Positions 24,286 to 32,881 of a stretch of 64,000 nt of DNA are shown here, piece after piece. Origin of the DNA: ZC4RG29 sp964521255 (GTDB lineage: Bacteria > Bacteroidota > Bacteroidia > Cytophagales > Cyclobacteriaceae); the NCBI GenBank assembly GCA_964521255.1, contig CAZFRM010000004.1, forward strand, positions 186,001-250,000, given 5' to 3'. Numbering within the stretch: the stretch's first letter is position 1; every line of letters starts with the position of its first letter. The notes below the pieces were generated by a model. That model was not told where the DNA came from. It was given only the letters and a program-made list of their open reading frames with translations, and searched no databases. Both the position numbers and the translations under genes were made by a program.

Positions 24286-25356
24286 TTGTATAATTTCATC
24301 TTCTCCAACCGTGTTTTCTACTGGCTGAGCCGGCATCTCGTATTCTGGATAGCGATTTGCCTTTGGATGTTGCTCATAGCTTTTATTGACCATAACCGGC
24401 TCTACTTTATTGGCATTTATCATATACTTCCTATATGCATTCTCACTACGTACATAACCCTCTATTTTTTAATACCCCGGTATCTCCTTCAAAAAAAATA
24501 CCGGACGTTTATACTTGTAATGGTGAGCTTAGTTATCCTTTATTCTATACTTTTTATTTTTAATCCTATGCTCTATTTTCTAAGCCCTGAGAGATTTGCC
24601 TCAAATTACGCCACTATTTTCAATAACGTTTTTGATAAGCAAGATCTTATTGTGTGGAAGATCGGACAGTGGGATGCCATGGGACAAACAATGACTTTTA
24701 GTGGATTTGCTGGAGTTATAAAACTTATGAAGCTTTATTATCTTGAGAATTCAGAAAACAAACGACTCCAGGAGCAAAAAGTAAACCATGAGCTTCAGTT
24801 GCTTAAATCACAACTTAACTCCCGTTTTCTTTTTGATACACTGAAAAGTATTCAGCAACGTGTTCGAAAGAATTCTCCCGACTCATCAGGTTTAATCCTC
24901 AACCTTTCGGATTTGCTGAGTTACATCTTGTATGAGAATAATGAAAAAGAGGTTGCATTAAATAAAGAGATTGAGATTATTGAAGACTATCTCAAACTTG
25001 AAAACGAAAGTCATGGTAACAAGCTCGATATTAGTGTAACACAGCAAGGTGAGATTGCAGAGAAGAAAATTGTACCCTTAGTGCTCCTGCCTTTAGTGGA
25101 AAGTTGCTTTGAGCATTCTTCAGCCCGACCCAGGAAAGGTGCCGGTATTTTCCTTGATTTCGATGTAACCGGGCTGGTGCTTAAAGTCACGTTGAAGATC
25201 AACAATCTCAGGAGCTTCAGTAATGAGATCTTTCAAAAAAGCATACGCATCAAGAATGTTAAGCAGCGGCTGAATTCTTTTTACTCCGGGAAACACCACC
25301 TTGAGATAATGGAAGACAATCAGAATTTTATTGTTCGACTGGAACTTGGCTTGTAA
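24286..25356 (+). CDS. LytS/YehU-type histidine kinase homologue, degenerate (pseudokinase)
   Basis: A 356-residue paralogue of the two kinases that follow. It has four hydrophobic segments in residues 15-95 and then the His_kinase and HATPase regions. All key motifs are altered. The H-box HPHFLFNTL is here NSRFLFDTL, so the phospho-accepting His is R180. The N-box VENAFKHGS is VESCFEHSS. The G-box KGGIGL has become QKSIRI. It should neither bind ATP normally nor autophosphorylate, yet the frame is intact, which implies a kept role such as a sensor or heterodimer partner. TTG at 24286 is chosen because the N-terminus then aligns with its paralogues. Confidence 0.8.
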   Translation: MYNFIFSNRVFYWLSRHLVFWIAICLWMLLIAFIDHNRLYFIGIYHILPICILTTYITLYFLIPRYLLQKKYRTFILVMVSLVILYSILFIFNPMLYFLSPERFASNYATIFNNVFDKQDLIVWKIGQWDAMGQTMTFSGFAGVIKLMKLYYLENSENKRLQEQKVNHELQLLKSQLNSRFLFDTLKSIQQRVRKNSPDSSGLILNLSDLLSYILYENNEKEVALNKEIEIIEDYLKLENESHGNKLDISVTQQGEIAEKKIVPLVLLPLVESCFEHSSARPRKGAGIFLDFDVTGLVLKVTLKINNLRSFSNEIFQKSIRIKNVKQRLNSFYSGKHHLEIMEDNQNFIVRLELGL

Positions 25357-25365
25357 TTACTGCTG

Positions 25366-26574
25366 ATGAAACTAAATTCTTTCATATACTCTGATCAGCT
25401 CTCATGGCGCATTTCACGTCATGTTGCTTTCTGGGTGGCGTGGTTCTTTTTTCTTTTTTCAAATTGGACTGGCATATGGATGTCGAACGACATACGTACG
25501 ATCATTCAATGGGACTTTTATGGAACTGTTCGTCGTGTATTGCCGTTGATACCGTTCTGTTATTTTATCCTTTATTTTGTTATGCCTCGTTTTTTCATGC
25601 GTCGGTCCTATGGATGGGGTCTCATTCTGCTTGCCGTCGCTTTTGTGGCATTTTATTATTTGCAATATCTGACGCTTAAGCTGGTTGATCCATTGGATTT
25701 TATTGAAGCCGATAAAATTTCCCATCCTATTAACAACAATGAAGCAAGGCTGAAAGAAATATCCTTATCCTTATTGATGAATCATAGCGGGGCAATTGCC
25801 TGCTGCGCCGTTATGGAATCGCTCAGGTTCCTAAGGGTCTGGTACATTAAGCAACAGGAAAATGTAGCGCTGATGCGTGAGAATGCTATCGCAGAACTTC
25901 AACTGCTCAAGGCGCAGGTTCATCCTCATTTTTTGTTTAACACGTTGAACAATATTTATTCATTCACCTTATCAGGATCCTCAACCGCAGGTGACTTGAT
26001 CGAAAAGTTATCTGCCATACTGCATTACATGATTTTAGAAGGAGAGAAAGCGTTCGTTCCATTGGAAAAGGAAATTCAAATGCTGATGGATTACATTAGT
26101 CTTGAAAAAGTTCGATACGGTGAGAGGCTCGATATTAGAACGGATGTTAGAGGGGAACTACGAAATAAATTAATTGCACCCTTGCTCATGATCCCCTTCG
26201 TTGAGAATGCTTTCAAACATGGTTCAAGCAAATTGCTCAAGGATCCGAAGGTGAGGCTTTCTATTCGTATTGAGAATGATAACTTGTTTTTTGAATTGAT
26301 CAATAATAAACCGGTAGATATAGATCAGTCAATACGAACCAATGGTAAAGGCGGTATCGGCTTAATGAATGCTAAAAAGAGATTACAACTTCTCTACCCG
26401 GGAGCACATCAACTTAAAGTAGAATCAACTGAATCTGCTTTTTCTGTTATGATGACCATAACAATCCTGGAGGTTAACGCACCCAATGGCAATGGAGTGA
26501 CCGACCCGAAGCATAGGCTGTCCTATGAAAACATTGATAATGAAAATAGTTTACCAACTGTAGTGTTATCGTAA
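25366..26574 (+). CDS. LytS/YehU-type sensor histidine kinase
   Basis: A 402-residue membrane kinase. It has four membrane segments in residues 20-100, then a fifth helix leading to the kinase core. The H-box is intact (AQVHPHFLFNTLNNI, phospho-acceptor H188), as are the N-box (PFVENAFKHGS) and the G-box (NGKGGIGLMNAKKRL). It should phosphorylate a LytTR regulator, most likely the one at 28489. It follows the pseudokinase by 9 bp, and a close paralogue follows it, so the three form a tandem family. The last 35 residues are a variable tail. Confidence 0.93.
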   Translation: MKLNSFIYSDQLSWRISRHVAFWVAWFFFLFSNWTGIWMSNDIRTIIQWDFYGTVRRVLPLIPFCYFILYFVMPRFFMRRSYGWGLILLAVAFVAFYYLQYLTLKLVDPLDFIEADKISHPINNNEARLKEISLSLLMNHSGAIACCAVMESLRFLRVWYIKQQENVALMRENAIAELQLLKAQVHPHFLFNTLNNIYSFTLSGSSTAGDLIEKLSAILHYMILEGEKAFVPLEKEIQMLMDYISLEKVRYGERLDIRTDVRGELRNKLIAPLLMIPFVENAFKHGSSKLLKDPKVRLSIRIENDNLFFELINNKPVDIDQSIRTNGKGGIGLMNAKKRLQLLYPGAHQLKVESTESAFSVMMTITILEVNAPNGNGVTDPKHRLSYENIDNENSLPTVVLS

Positions 26575-26650
26575 ATGCAATATTTAAAAGGCAAGGACGA
26601 TCAAAACTATGTTGTTAAATTGGAACTATCCTTGTAATGGTATCAAAAAC

Positions 26651-27817
26651 ATGATGCTCAACGCTTTTATATTCTCTGACCAATTGTCATACCGCATTCA
26701 ACGTCATATTGCGTTTTGGCTTGTCTGGTTCTTTTTCCTTTTTTCAAATTGGGCAGGTATATTTATGTCGAACGACATAAGTACAATAATTCAGATTGAC
26801 TTTTATGCAACCGTTAATCGGGTTTTGCCGATGGTTCCGTTCTGTTATTTTATTATTTATTTCGTTATACCCCGATTTATCATCCCGCGTAACTTTGGCT
26901 GGGCAATCGTTTTGATTTCAGTCTCTTTTGTAGCATTCTATTTTTTGCAATTTCTAAGTCTTAAGCTAATTAATCCATATGAAATAATTGATTTACAAGA
27001 AACGATATCAAAAGATGCGGCATGGATGAAAAAGGCATCATTGGGATTATTGGTGAATCATAGTGGTGCAATTGCGTGCTGTGCCGTTATGTTATCGATC
27101 AAGTTTCTGAAAGTCTGGTATATTAAGCAGGAAGAAAATGTAGCGCTGATGCGCGAGAATGCCGTAGCCGAACTTCAACAATTAAAGGCGCAGGTTCATC
27201 CACATTTTTTATTCAACACATTGAACAATATTTATTCTTTTACGCTGTCAAAATCTGCATCTGCGAGTGATCTCATAGAAAAATTATCCGGCATTCTCCA
27301 CTATATGATTTCAGAGGGAGAGAAAGCGTTCGTTCCGTTGGAGAAAGAAATTCAAATGTTGTCGGATTACATCAGCCTTGAAAAGGTTCGCTATGGTGAA
27401 AGACTCGATATTAAAACAGATGTTAGCGGGGAATTAGAAAATAAATTTATTGCACCGCTCCTTATGATACCCTTCGTTGAAAATGCTTTTAAGCATGGTT
27501 CAAGTAAACTTCTCAAAGATCCTAAAGTAAGGCTTTCCATTCGTGTTGAAGATGATAACTTGTTTTTTGAATTGATGAATAATAAACCGATGGATGTTGA
27601 ACATCCTCTCAGGCCAAATGGTAAAGGAGGTATCGGTTTAAAGAACGCAAAAAAAAGATTGGAGCTCCTTTATCCCGGGCAACATCAACTCAAAATAGAA
27701 TCGACTGAATCCAATTTTTCTGTCAGGATGAACATCTCAATAGTAGCGGTTAAGAGGGAGAGCACCGTGAACACCTCGCGCTATAAGAAAACTCCATTGG
27801 TAAGTGCACCAGCTTGA
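26651..27817 (+). CDS. LytS/YehU-type sensor histidine kinase, tandem paralogue
   Basis: A 388-residue kinase closely similar to its upstream neighbour over the full length, a recent tandem duplication. H185 in the H-box (AQVHPHFLFNTLNNI), the N-box (VENAFKHGSSKLL) and the G-box (NGKGGIGLKNAKKRL) are intact. The start at 26651 (MMLNAFIFSDQ) aligns with the paralogue; a longer in-frame start at 26609 would add 14 residues with no counterpart. The membrane part differs more than the kinase core, so the two may sense different signals. Signals are unknown. Confidence 0.92.
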   Translation: MMLNAFIFSDQLSYRIQRHIAFWLVWFFFLFSNWAGIFMSNDISTIIQIDFYATVNRVLPMVPFCYFIIYFVIPRFIIPRNFGWAIVLISVSFVAFYFLQFLSLKLINPYEIIDLQETISKDAAWMKKASLGLLVNHSGAIACCAVMLSIKFLKVWYIKQEENVALMRENAVAELQQLKAQVHPHFLFNTLNNIYSFTLSKSASASDLIEKLSGILHYMISEGEKAFVPLEKEIQMLSDYISLEKVRYGERLDIKTDVSGELENKFIAPLLMIPFVENAFKHGSSKLLKDPKVRLSIRVEDDNLFFELMNNKPMDVEHPLRPNGKGGIGLKNAKKRLELLYPGQHQLKIESTESNFSVRMNISIVAVKRESTVNTSRYKKTPLVSAPA

Positions 27818-27905
27818 ACGCAGCACACTTATTCACCCGATAGCTATCGGATCAATATTCACCCATTCTATTATTCACTCATCCACTTCATTGTCTCTAT
27901 GAAAG

Positions 27906-27942
27906 AGCCACGCCTCCCGCCTGGAAGCATGGCTTCTTTTTC
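27906..27942 (+). terminator. Putative intrinsic terminator after the kinase cluster
   Basis: AGCCACGC pairs with GCATGGCT (one mismatch) across a C/G-rich loop and is followed by TCTTTTTC. It lies 89 bp past the last kinase stop, so it would separate the kinase operon from the regulator gene. Confidence 0.55.
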
Positions 27943-28330
27943 AACTATAACGTTTAACCCAAACGTTATTTACTGTTAAGCTTCTCTTCTCAAGAAGAAA
28001 AGACAGCTATAGATTTATTGACGTTTTAAATTTTGAGCGAGATGTCTACTTCTCTTTCAATATGCAAAAGTACACCCCTCACAATGCCAAAAATTTTTGT
28101 TAGACAAGAGAGCATTAATTGACACCATACAGCAGATTATTTATGATGAAGTTAATTCGTCGTTGAAAATGGACGCTTCATTCATACGAATGCCATTAGT
28201 CGACAGACGATACTCTTTGTATTTATGAGAAGGTAAATCTGAAGTAACCCTATGAAATTGCATTTTTAAAACCCATCGAGCATCTGATTGATGAAGAGTA
28301 CCTGAAATCTGGGAGGCTTTGTAATAGGAT

Positions 28331-28436
28331 TGTAGACGAATACCATTCATAGATGAAGTTGAGTTTTCCGGCTAAGGTTCGTCTACGAATGAAAAAATCG
28401 GGTAGTACGCTCAAGACTTATTTCCTATCTTTAGTA
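28331..28436 (+). promoter_or_regulatory. Promoter of the LytTR regulator, shared with the LytS cluster
   Basis: Carries both blocks found upstream of the kinase cluster: the GTAGACGAA-TACCATTC block at 28331-28358 and the promoter block AGACTTATTTCCTATCTTTA at 28414-28433 continuing to GTA at 28436. The -7-like TATCTTTAG is at 28426-28434. A GTTCGTCTACGAATG palindromic word lies between. This supports autoregulation and co-regulation with the kinases. Confidence 0.6.
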
Positions 28437-28488
28437 AGTTGAATGTGGAGCACTGAATTTATGGTATTACCCGATAAACTTCCTTCCT

Positions 28489-29217
28489 ATGCCCACGCTA
28501 AAAAAAATAACTTGCCTTGCAGTTGATGATGAACCACCGGCTTTGGCTGTTATAGAAAATCACATTCGCTGTATCCCAGCATTGGAATTGATTGGTACCT
28601 GTAACAATGCAGTTGAAGCCATCGAAAAACTTCAGCAGCACCCGGTGGATTTAATCTTCCTGGATATACAAATGCCGCAGATCCTTGGAACTGATTTTGT
28701 ACGAACATTAAAGAATCCGCCAAAGGTTATTTTCACCACGGCCTTCCGGAAATTCGCTGTAGAAGGTTTTGAACTTAACGCCGTTGACTATTTATTAAAG
28801 CCTATTTCATTTGAACGTTTTCTTAAGGCCGTAAATAAAGTGATGGACACTTCGTTAGTTCCAACGCCCGCATTAGTTGCCACAGAAAATCATAAAGACC
28901 CTGTTGAGCAGCATCTTTATTTCCGTTCCAACCGAAAGATGATTAAGGTTTCACTGGATGAGATACTTTACATTGAAAGTTTGAAAGATTACATCAAAGT
29001 AGTGACGCCGACAAAAACTATTATTACAAAGCAATCCATATCCTCATTGGAAGATTCACTGCCCAGGGAAAATTTTGTCAGGATTCACCGTTCATTCATT
29101 ATCTCGCTCAACAAAATTGAATCGTACAACAGTGAGATGGTGGAGATTGCCAGGAAAGAATTTCCCATCAGCAGAATGTATAAGCATGAGGTGGAGAAGA
29201 TTCTGCATGCTCATTAA
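28489..29217 (+). CDS. LytTR-family response regulator
   Basis: A 242-residue regulator. The receiver domain (1-120) has the acidic pair in AVDDEPPAL, phospho-acceptor D59 in LIFLDIQMPQ, and the T/K positions in VIFTTAFRKF and YLLKPISF. The LytTR DNA-binding domain (about 140-240) shows the typical LYIESLKDYIKVVT and FVRIHRSFIISLNKI segments. It is encoded downstream of three LytS-type kinases and is their likely partner. Its promoter shares blocks with theirs, so autoregulation is likely. Targets probably include the SusC/SusD genes, as inferred from the GTAGAC repeats. Confidence 0.93.
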   Translation: MPTLKKITCLAVDDEPPALAVIENHIRCIPALELIGTCNNAVEAIEKLQQHPVDLIFLDIQMPQILGTDFVRTLKNPPKVIFTTAFRKFAVEGFELNAVDYLLKPISFERFLKAVNKVMDTSLVPTPALVATENHKDPVEQHLYFRSNRKMIKVSLDEILYIESLKDYIKVVTPTKTIITKQSISSLEDSLPRENFVRIHRSFIISLNKIESYNSEMVEIARKEFPISRMYKHEVEKILHAH

Positions 29218-29297
29218 TGTTAGAAAAAAGGAAATCACAAAAAGAGAGGCAAATAGAAATAACTTTATTATCCATCGACTCATTAACCAACAACAAA

Positions 29298-29327
29298 GCG
29301 CCGCATTCCTGAATGGAAATGCGGCGC
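29298..29327. terminator. Hairpin terminator between convergent genes
   Basis: A perfect 10-bp stem, GCGCCGCATT (29298-29307) with AATGCGGCGC (29318-29327), around a 10-base loop. It lies between the LytTR regulator and the M29-like gene, whose stop codons face each other. A T-rich tract follows on both strands (TTTTTT at about 29343 for the plus strand, TTTGTTGTTGG for the minus), so it can serve both. Confidence 0.75.
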
Positions 29328-29368
29328 CGACTTAATCATCAATTTTTTCTGTCGGTCAAACCAACTGC

Positions 29369-30523
29369 CTACAGAACGATCTTTCCATCCTTCACCACCA
29401 CTTTTCCATCAATTTCAACCGTGGCATTGGTCAACGGAAAAGACCATGAAAATGGACTTGTGTTTTTTCCACCATCCAGTTGATTATTTCCAAACGAAAG
29501 GTAAACTACTCCTGCACCATTTGCAGGCCAGTAATCGTCAGTGGGTACCAATACAGGATTTAGTCCGATGGATATACTGGCAAACATTTTATCACCGGTA
29601 TTCTCCTTGAGCATTTTTTCAAAACATTCTTTTCCATCACCGGCCGTAAAATTCAGCATCTTCCCGGCCATAACATCAAAGTTGATATTGGTGAGCGGCT
29701 CATACCGGCATTCATCGCGTGGCACTACAACTTTACCGTTAGCAGATGTTTCAATACCAGTAACGGAAACCCTTCCGTCAGGTAAAGATGCCACTCGTTC
29801 CGCCATGGTTTTGCTGGAAACATCCGCCTTCGATAAGACTCCATCATGGATGGTAACAGGTCTGCCAGAAACTGAAAGAGTAAGGGTAGTGCCATCCGGG
29901 GAAGTTACTTTTACACTTTTGGAAGATGTAAGCAGGCCTTTCAATGTACGTGCCTGAGTGACGATTGCACTGTAATCGGCTCGCATGGCATCCACTATCA
30001 TTTTTTCATAGACAGGGAACTCCATTTTTGCAAGCTCGGCTTTCTGTGGTGATGGGTAATCGACTGAATAGACGCGGCATTTGGACTTATTAAAACCATC
30101 ATATAGTTTCTGCCAGGCTTTGTTCAATGCTGCCATTCGTTCATCCAGCACATCCTTGTATATCACTTGAGGATTTTCAACCGTTGGCAGGCCTATCCAC
30201 ACGTCAATATTTTTTACCCATTCTCCAAAATAGGTGGGTATGACAGATAAGTACTGATAGTGAACATCATGGAGAAGGGACCGTTCTATTTCGTCGGTAG
30301 TAAAAAAAACAGTTGTAAAAGCACCTTTCAAATTGCTCTCGACTGCAATGGCTTGTGCCAGCGGGATGTTGTGCTGACCACCATTGACTACGACAACTTC
30401 TCCAGGCTGTATGCCGGAATTTTCTACAATCTCCTTCGCCAGGGGCGTCCAATCTTTTTCCTGGGCGGAAACGCTGAAGCATAGCAATGTTAGAACGACC
30501 AGGATTAACTTTTTAGGTTTCAT
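29369..30523 (-). CDS. Exported M29-like aminopeptidase homologue, possibly inactive
   Basis: A 384-residue protein with a signal peptide (LVVLTLLCFSVSAQ). The body resembles thermophilic (M29) aminopeptidases: VENSGIQPGEVVVVNG, the central DAMRADYSAIVTQARTLKGL, TSPDGTTLTLSVSGRPV with an ECRYEP segment, and a C-terminal NPVLVPTDDYWPANGAGVVY. In M29 enzymes the last part carries two metal-binding His residues, with an H-x-D motif near the end. Here the equivalent stretch reads NTSPFSWSFPL and lacks them. It may bind rather than cleave peptides, or use other ligands. Assignment is by general pattern; the loss of ligands needs an alignment. Confidence 0.5.
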   Translation of the reverse strand: MKPKKLILVVLTLLCFSVSAQEKDWTPLAKEIVENSGIQPGEVVVVNGGQHNIPLAQAIAVESNLKGAFTTVFFTTDEIERSLLHDVHYQYLSVIPTYFGEWVKNIDVWIGLPTVENPQVIYKDVLDERMAALNKAWQKLYDGFNKSKCRVYSVDYPSPQKAELAKMEFPVYEKMIVDAMRADYSAIVTQARTLKGLLTSSKSVKVTSPDGTTLTLSVSGRPVTIHDGVLSKADVSSKTMAERVASLPDGRVSVTGIETSANGKVVVPRDECRYEPLTNINFDVMAGKMLNFTAGDGKECFEKMLKENTGDKMFASISIGLNPVLVPTDDYWPANGAGVVYLSFGNNQLDGGKNTSPFSWSFPLTNATVEIDGKVVVKDGKIVL

Positions 30524-30947
30524 AATTCAGAAAGGTTTAGTGTATGTTAGGTATATGTATTTATTCTTAAATGATTCTGTCCATAAGGTTGTCAGGTTTA
30601 TCTCACAAGATATTCCAATCATGTTCTCATTCCTTTTGCCGAAATGTTGCGATTACTATATCTCCGGTTTGTATTATTATTACCCTGGCATGCTGTGAAG
30701 CCTTGCATCCTGTCTGCTTTTGAAACCAAATCACCGGGAACGGGATCAGGATTGATCATTGCGCTGGCTAAGAGAGCATCAAACGTAGTTGTTACCATAA
30801 GGGCTTATGTTGACCATATAACTCAAAAGCGGTTCGGCCTTTCAACTACGCACATCATGTAGCTTTTGAGGATCAGTGTGAGTCAATTTACCATAATAAA
30901 CAACACCGAAACCTTATGAATGTTTATTTCTTTGATAAAGAATTGAT
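30524..30947. other. Intergenic region with a decayed gene
   Basis: A 424-bp gap between a gene that starts at 30523 and one that ends at 30948, both on the minus strand. Besides the dehydrogenase-like remnant at 30716-30862, it holds only AT-rich sequence with no repeat or promoter I can support. Confidence 0.5.
30716..30862 (+). pseudogene. Possible remnant of a short-chain dehydrogenase gene
   Basis: An open frame reads FETKSPGTGSGLIIALAKRA followed by SNVVVTIRAYVD. This resembles the Rossmann start of SDR enzymes (TGTGSGIG...ALA.AKRGANVVVT), with the second glycine region damaged. No start lies directly before it and nothing recognisable follows. If real, it is a broken 5' fragment. The similarity is short and could be chance. 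Confidence 0.35.
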
Positions 30948-31472
30948 TTAATGAGGAAGTTTATTCCGGATTAGTCCATACACCCAGGTCCCAAAGATTG
31001 CACTGAGTAGGGTGAAGGAAGTTACCAGAACGCCCGTACCAATCTGAGCAAACAACGGCCCCGGACAAGCGCCTGTCATCGCCCAACCAAATCCGAATAG
31101 TAATCCTCCAAAAACATTTCCTTTGTTGAATTTCTTTGAATGAAGTTCAACCGGTTCACCATAGATGGTCTTGATGTTAAATTTTTTGATAAGCCAAATG
31201 GACAACATACCAACAGCGATGGCTGAACCAATAACACCATACATATGAAAAGACTGAAACCGAAACATCTCTTGTATACGAAACCATGAGATAACTTCCG
31301 ATTTCACTAAAATTACTCCAAAGAAAATTCCCCCAATAAGATACTTGAAGTTATACCACCAGGGATGAGATAGTTGCGATTCATTAATGCAAACGGTATC
31401 CAGTGATCGTACTTCAAAGTCAGTTTCTTCAATTTGTTTGAAATTGGTATTTATATTTTTAGCTGACTCCAT
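30948..31472 (-). CDS. YeeE/YedE-family sulfur transport protein, subunit 2
   Basis: A 174-residue membrane protein with four hydrophobic segments. The family motif GWAMTGACPGPLFAQIG holds the conserved Cys in the pore region. YeeE/YedE proteins import thiosulfate or related sulfur compounds. Here the family is split into two half-size genes, as is common in Bacteroidota. The N-terminus carries an extra hydrophilic 40 residues before the first helix (YLIGGIFFGVILVKS). Its start lies 2 bp after the stop of the partner gene, so the two form an operon. Confidence 0.88.
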   Translation of the reverse strand: MESAKNINTNFKQIEETDFEVRSLDTVCINESQLSHPWWYNFKYLIGGIFFGVILVKSEVISWFRIQEMFRFQSFHMYGVIGSAIAVGMLSIWLIKKFNIKTIYGEPVELHSKKFNKGNVFGGLLFGFGWAMTGACPGPLFAQIGTGVLVTSFTLLSAIFGTWVYGLIRNKLPH

Positions 31473-31474
31473 GT

Positions 31475-32038
31475 TTATAAACTGAGAATGAGTGGTAAAA
31501 TAAAATTAGCCATGAGTATGCCTCCAATCATGAAGCAACATGTTGCAATCAATGAAGGCCATTGAAGATTGGAGATACCAAAGATAGCGTGACCAGATGT
31601 GCAGCCTCCTGCATAGCGTGTTCCAAAACCTACAAGAAATCCACCAACAACCATAAGCAAAAATCCCTTAACTGTTGCAAGACTTTGAAAGTTGAAGAGT
31701 TGTGTTGGAACTAAATTGGAATAATCGGTGACACCATACTGCGTTAATTCAGTTTTCAGGTTTTCGTTCAGGGTCACAGGATCTGGAGAACTCAATAATG
31801 TTACGCTGACAATGCCTCCCAGCAATACGCCGGTTACAAAAAACAAATTCCAGGCTTCCTTTCTCCAGTCATATTTGAAGAATGAAATGTTAGCAGGAAA
31901 ACACGCCGCACAGATATGGCGCAAGGAGGAGGAAATTCCAAAGGACTTGTTTCCTAAGATCAATAACAGTGGTACAATTAATCCGATTAGCGGGCCCGCA
32001 ATGTACCAGGGCCATGGTTTTGATAATACTTCGAGCAT
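31475..32038 (-). CDS. YeeE/YedE-family sulfur transport protein, subunit 1
   Basis: A 187-residue membrane protein. The conserved motif is RYAGGCTSGHAIFGISNL with the pore Cys. There is also an N-terminal WPWYIAGPLIGLIVPLLLIL helix and a RHICAACFPANISFF loop with three Cys. The ATG at 32038 is chosen because upstream in-frame codons run into the palindromic insertion at 32097-32308 and give no sensible sequence. It is the first gene of the pair. No rhodanese, sulfur dioxygenase or ArsR regulator gene is adjacent, although these are frequent partners elsewhere. Confidence 0.88.
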   Translation of the reverse strand: MLEVLSKPWPWYIAGPLIGLIVPLLLILGNKSFGISSSLRHICAACFPANISFFKYDWRKEAWNLFFVTGVLLGGIVSVTLLSSPDPVTLNENLKTELTQYGVTDYSNLVPTQLFNFQSLATVKGFLLMVVGGFLVGFGTRYAGGCTSGHAIFGISNLQWPSLIATCCFMIGGILMANFILPLILSL

Positions 32039-32096
32039 TTTTGAAATCTTATAAACCTTAATAAATATGAGAGGGATCACCAATCTACAAATCTGA

Positions 32097-32308
32097 GCCA
32101 ATAATAATTCATATTTTACTAGTGTCCGACTAAAAAAACGAACACCTACATAATCCCTTGATTTTCTTGATTCCATAGTCTCTCTCCTTCGGAGAGAGGT
32201 AGGAGTGAGCCTGCCTGCCGGCAAAGGCAGGGCCAGATAAAGAACCATCAAGAAAATCAAGGGATTGAAAGGAATGCTATATTTTAGTCGGCCAATAATA
32301 ATTCATAT
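32097..32308. mobile_element. Palindromic MITE-like insertion with 18-bp direct repeats
   Basis: The 18-bp sequence GCCAATAATAATTCATAT occurs at 32097-32114 and again at 32291-32308. Between them lies a 176-bp element with nested inverted repeats: CGACTAAAA (32127-32135) with TTTTAGTCG (32282-32290), and a perfect 19-bp pair AATCCCTTGATTTTCTTGA (32152-32170) with its complement at 32248-32266. The centre has CTCTCCTTCGGAGAG and a CCTGCCTGCCGGCAAAGGCA palindrome. There is no coding frame. This is what a small non-autonomous element with target duplication would look like. It sits upstream of the sulfur transport genes, whose promoter it may have changed. The rest of 32039-32538 holds nothing clear. 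Confidence 0.65.
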
Positions 32309-32538
32309 CCAGGGAAAGAACTTTTGAGCGACACATTTCACTCCACACAATTGCGGTGACATTCATGCATGTGAAAAAACCTGTTTCCATAGGTTAAACT
32401 TTATGCGAATTACCTTGAAATACAGGGTGTTTATAAAGGCAATATTAAGTTTTTGTTAACATGAGTAACAATCGTTTAATGTTATCTATTTTAGTAGCCC
32501 ATAAAATCATTTAGACAAAAACAAAACCTTATATCCCA

Positions 32539-32805
32539 ATGAAAAAGATTTCAAAAAAAGAAATTCGGAGCAAAGTAGAAGATGCGGTGAATCAGGCCTT
32601 ACTACAAATTGAATCAGCGCCCGCTTCTAAAAAAACTAAAAAGTTGGTTGAGCGCGCTTCAAAAAAGATTTCCGGTCAGTTGAAACAAGATTTGAAAAAA
32701 TTATCAAAGAAAGCTGAGAAAGCCAGCAAGGCTTCCGACAAACAAGTGAAAGCTAAAAAAAAAGCCGAGTTAAACGGAAAACAGCTTGAGCCTGTATTGT
32801 ATTAG
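32539..32805 (+). CDS. Lysine/alanine-rich small basic protein
   Basis: An 88-residue protein, nearly one third lysine (KKISKKEIRSKVEDAVNQAL, KKLVERASKKISGQLKQDLK). It is predicted to be one long helix with an amphipathic pattern. Such histone H1-like or nucleoid-associated small proteins are common in Bacteroidota, but I cannot assign a named family. The ATG has good spacing from an A-rich leader. It converges with the copper ATPase gene. Confidence 0.6.
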   Translation: MKKISKKEIRSKVEDAVNQALLQIESAPASKKTKKLVERASKKISGQLKQDLKKLSKKAEKASKASDKQVKAKKKAELNGKQLEPVLY

Positions 32806-32818
32806 TTTATAGTTATCC

Positions 32819-32874
32819 GTTAATAGTTATCAGTTAATGGGATTGTATTGTCCTAATAACTGATAACTATTAAC
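32819..32874. terminator. Long perfect hairpin between convergent genes
   Basis: GTTAATAGTTATCAGTTA at 32819-32836 is perfectly complementary to 32857-32874 (18 bp, 20-base loop). It fills the gap between the small basic protein and the copper ATPase, which converge, so it probably ends both transcripts. The AGTTATCAGTTA type word is also a dispersed Bacteroidota repeat. Confidence 0.6.
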
Positions 32875-32881
32875 ATCCCCT

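Larger units (their letters stand above)
27818..28488. other. Intergenic region between kinases and LytTR regulator
   Basis: About 670 bp without a gene. It contains the palindrome CCGATAGCTATCGG near 27839-27852, a terminator-like hairpin at 27906-27942, several GTAGAC/GTCGAC-type words between 28160 and 28210, and the shared promoter blocks at 28331-28436. I see no short coding frame worth calling. Confidence 0.6.

Noticed and set aside
31475..32260. Longer start for the YeeE/YedE subunit 1 gene
   Set aside because: The 74 extra residues are encoded by the palindromic insertion and its flank. The ATG at 32038 gives a normal first membrane helix.
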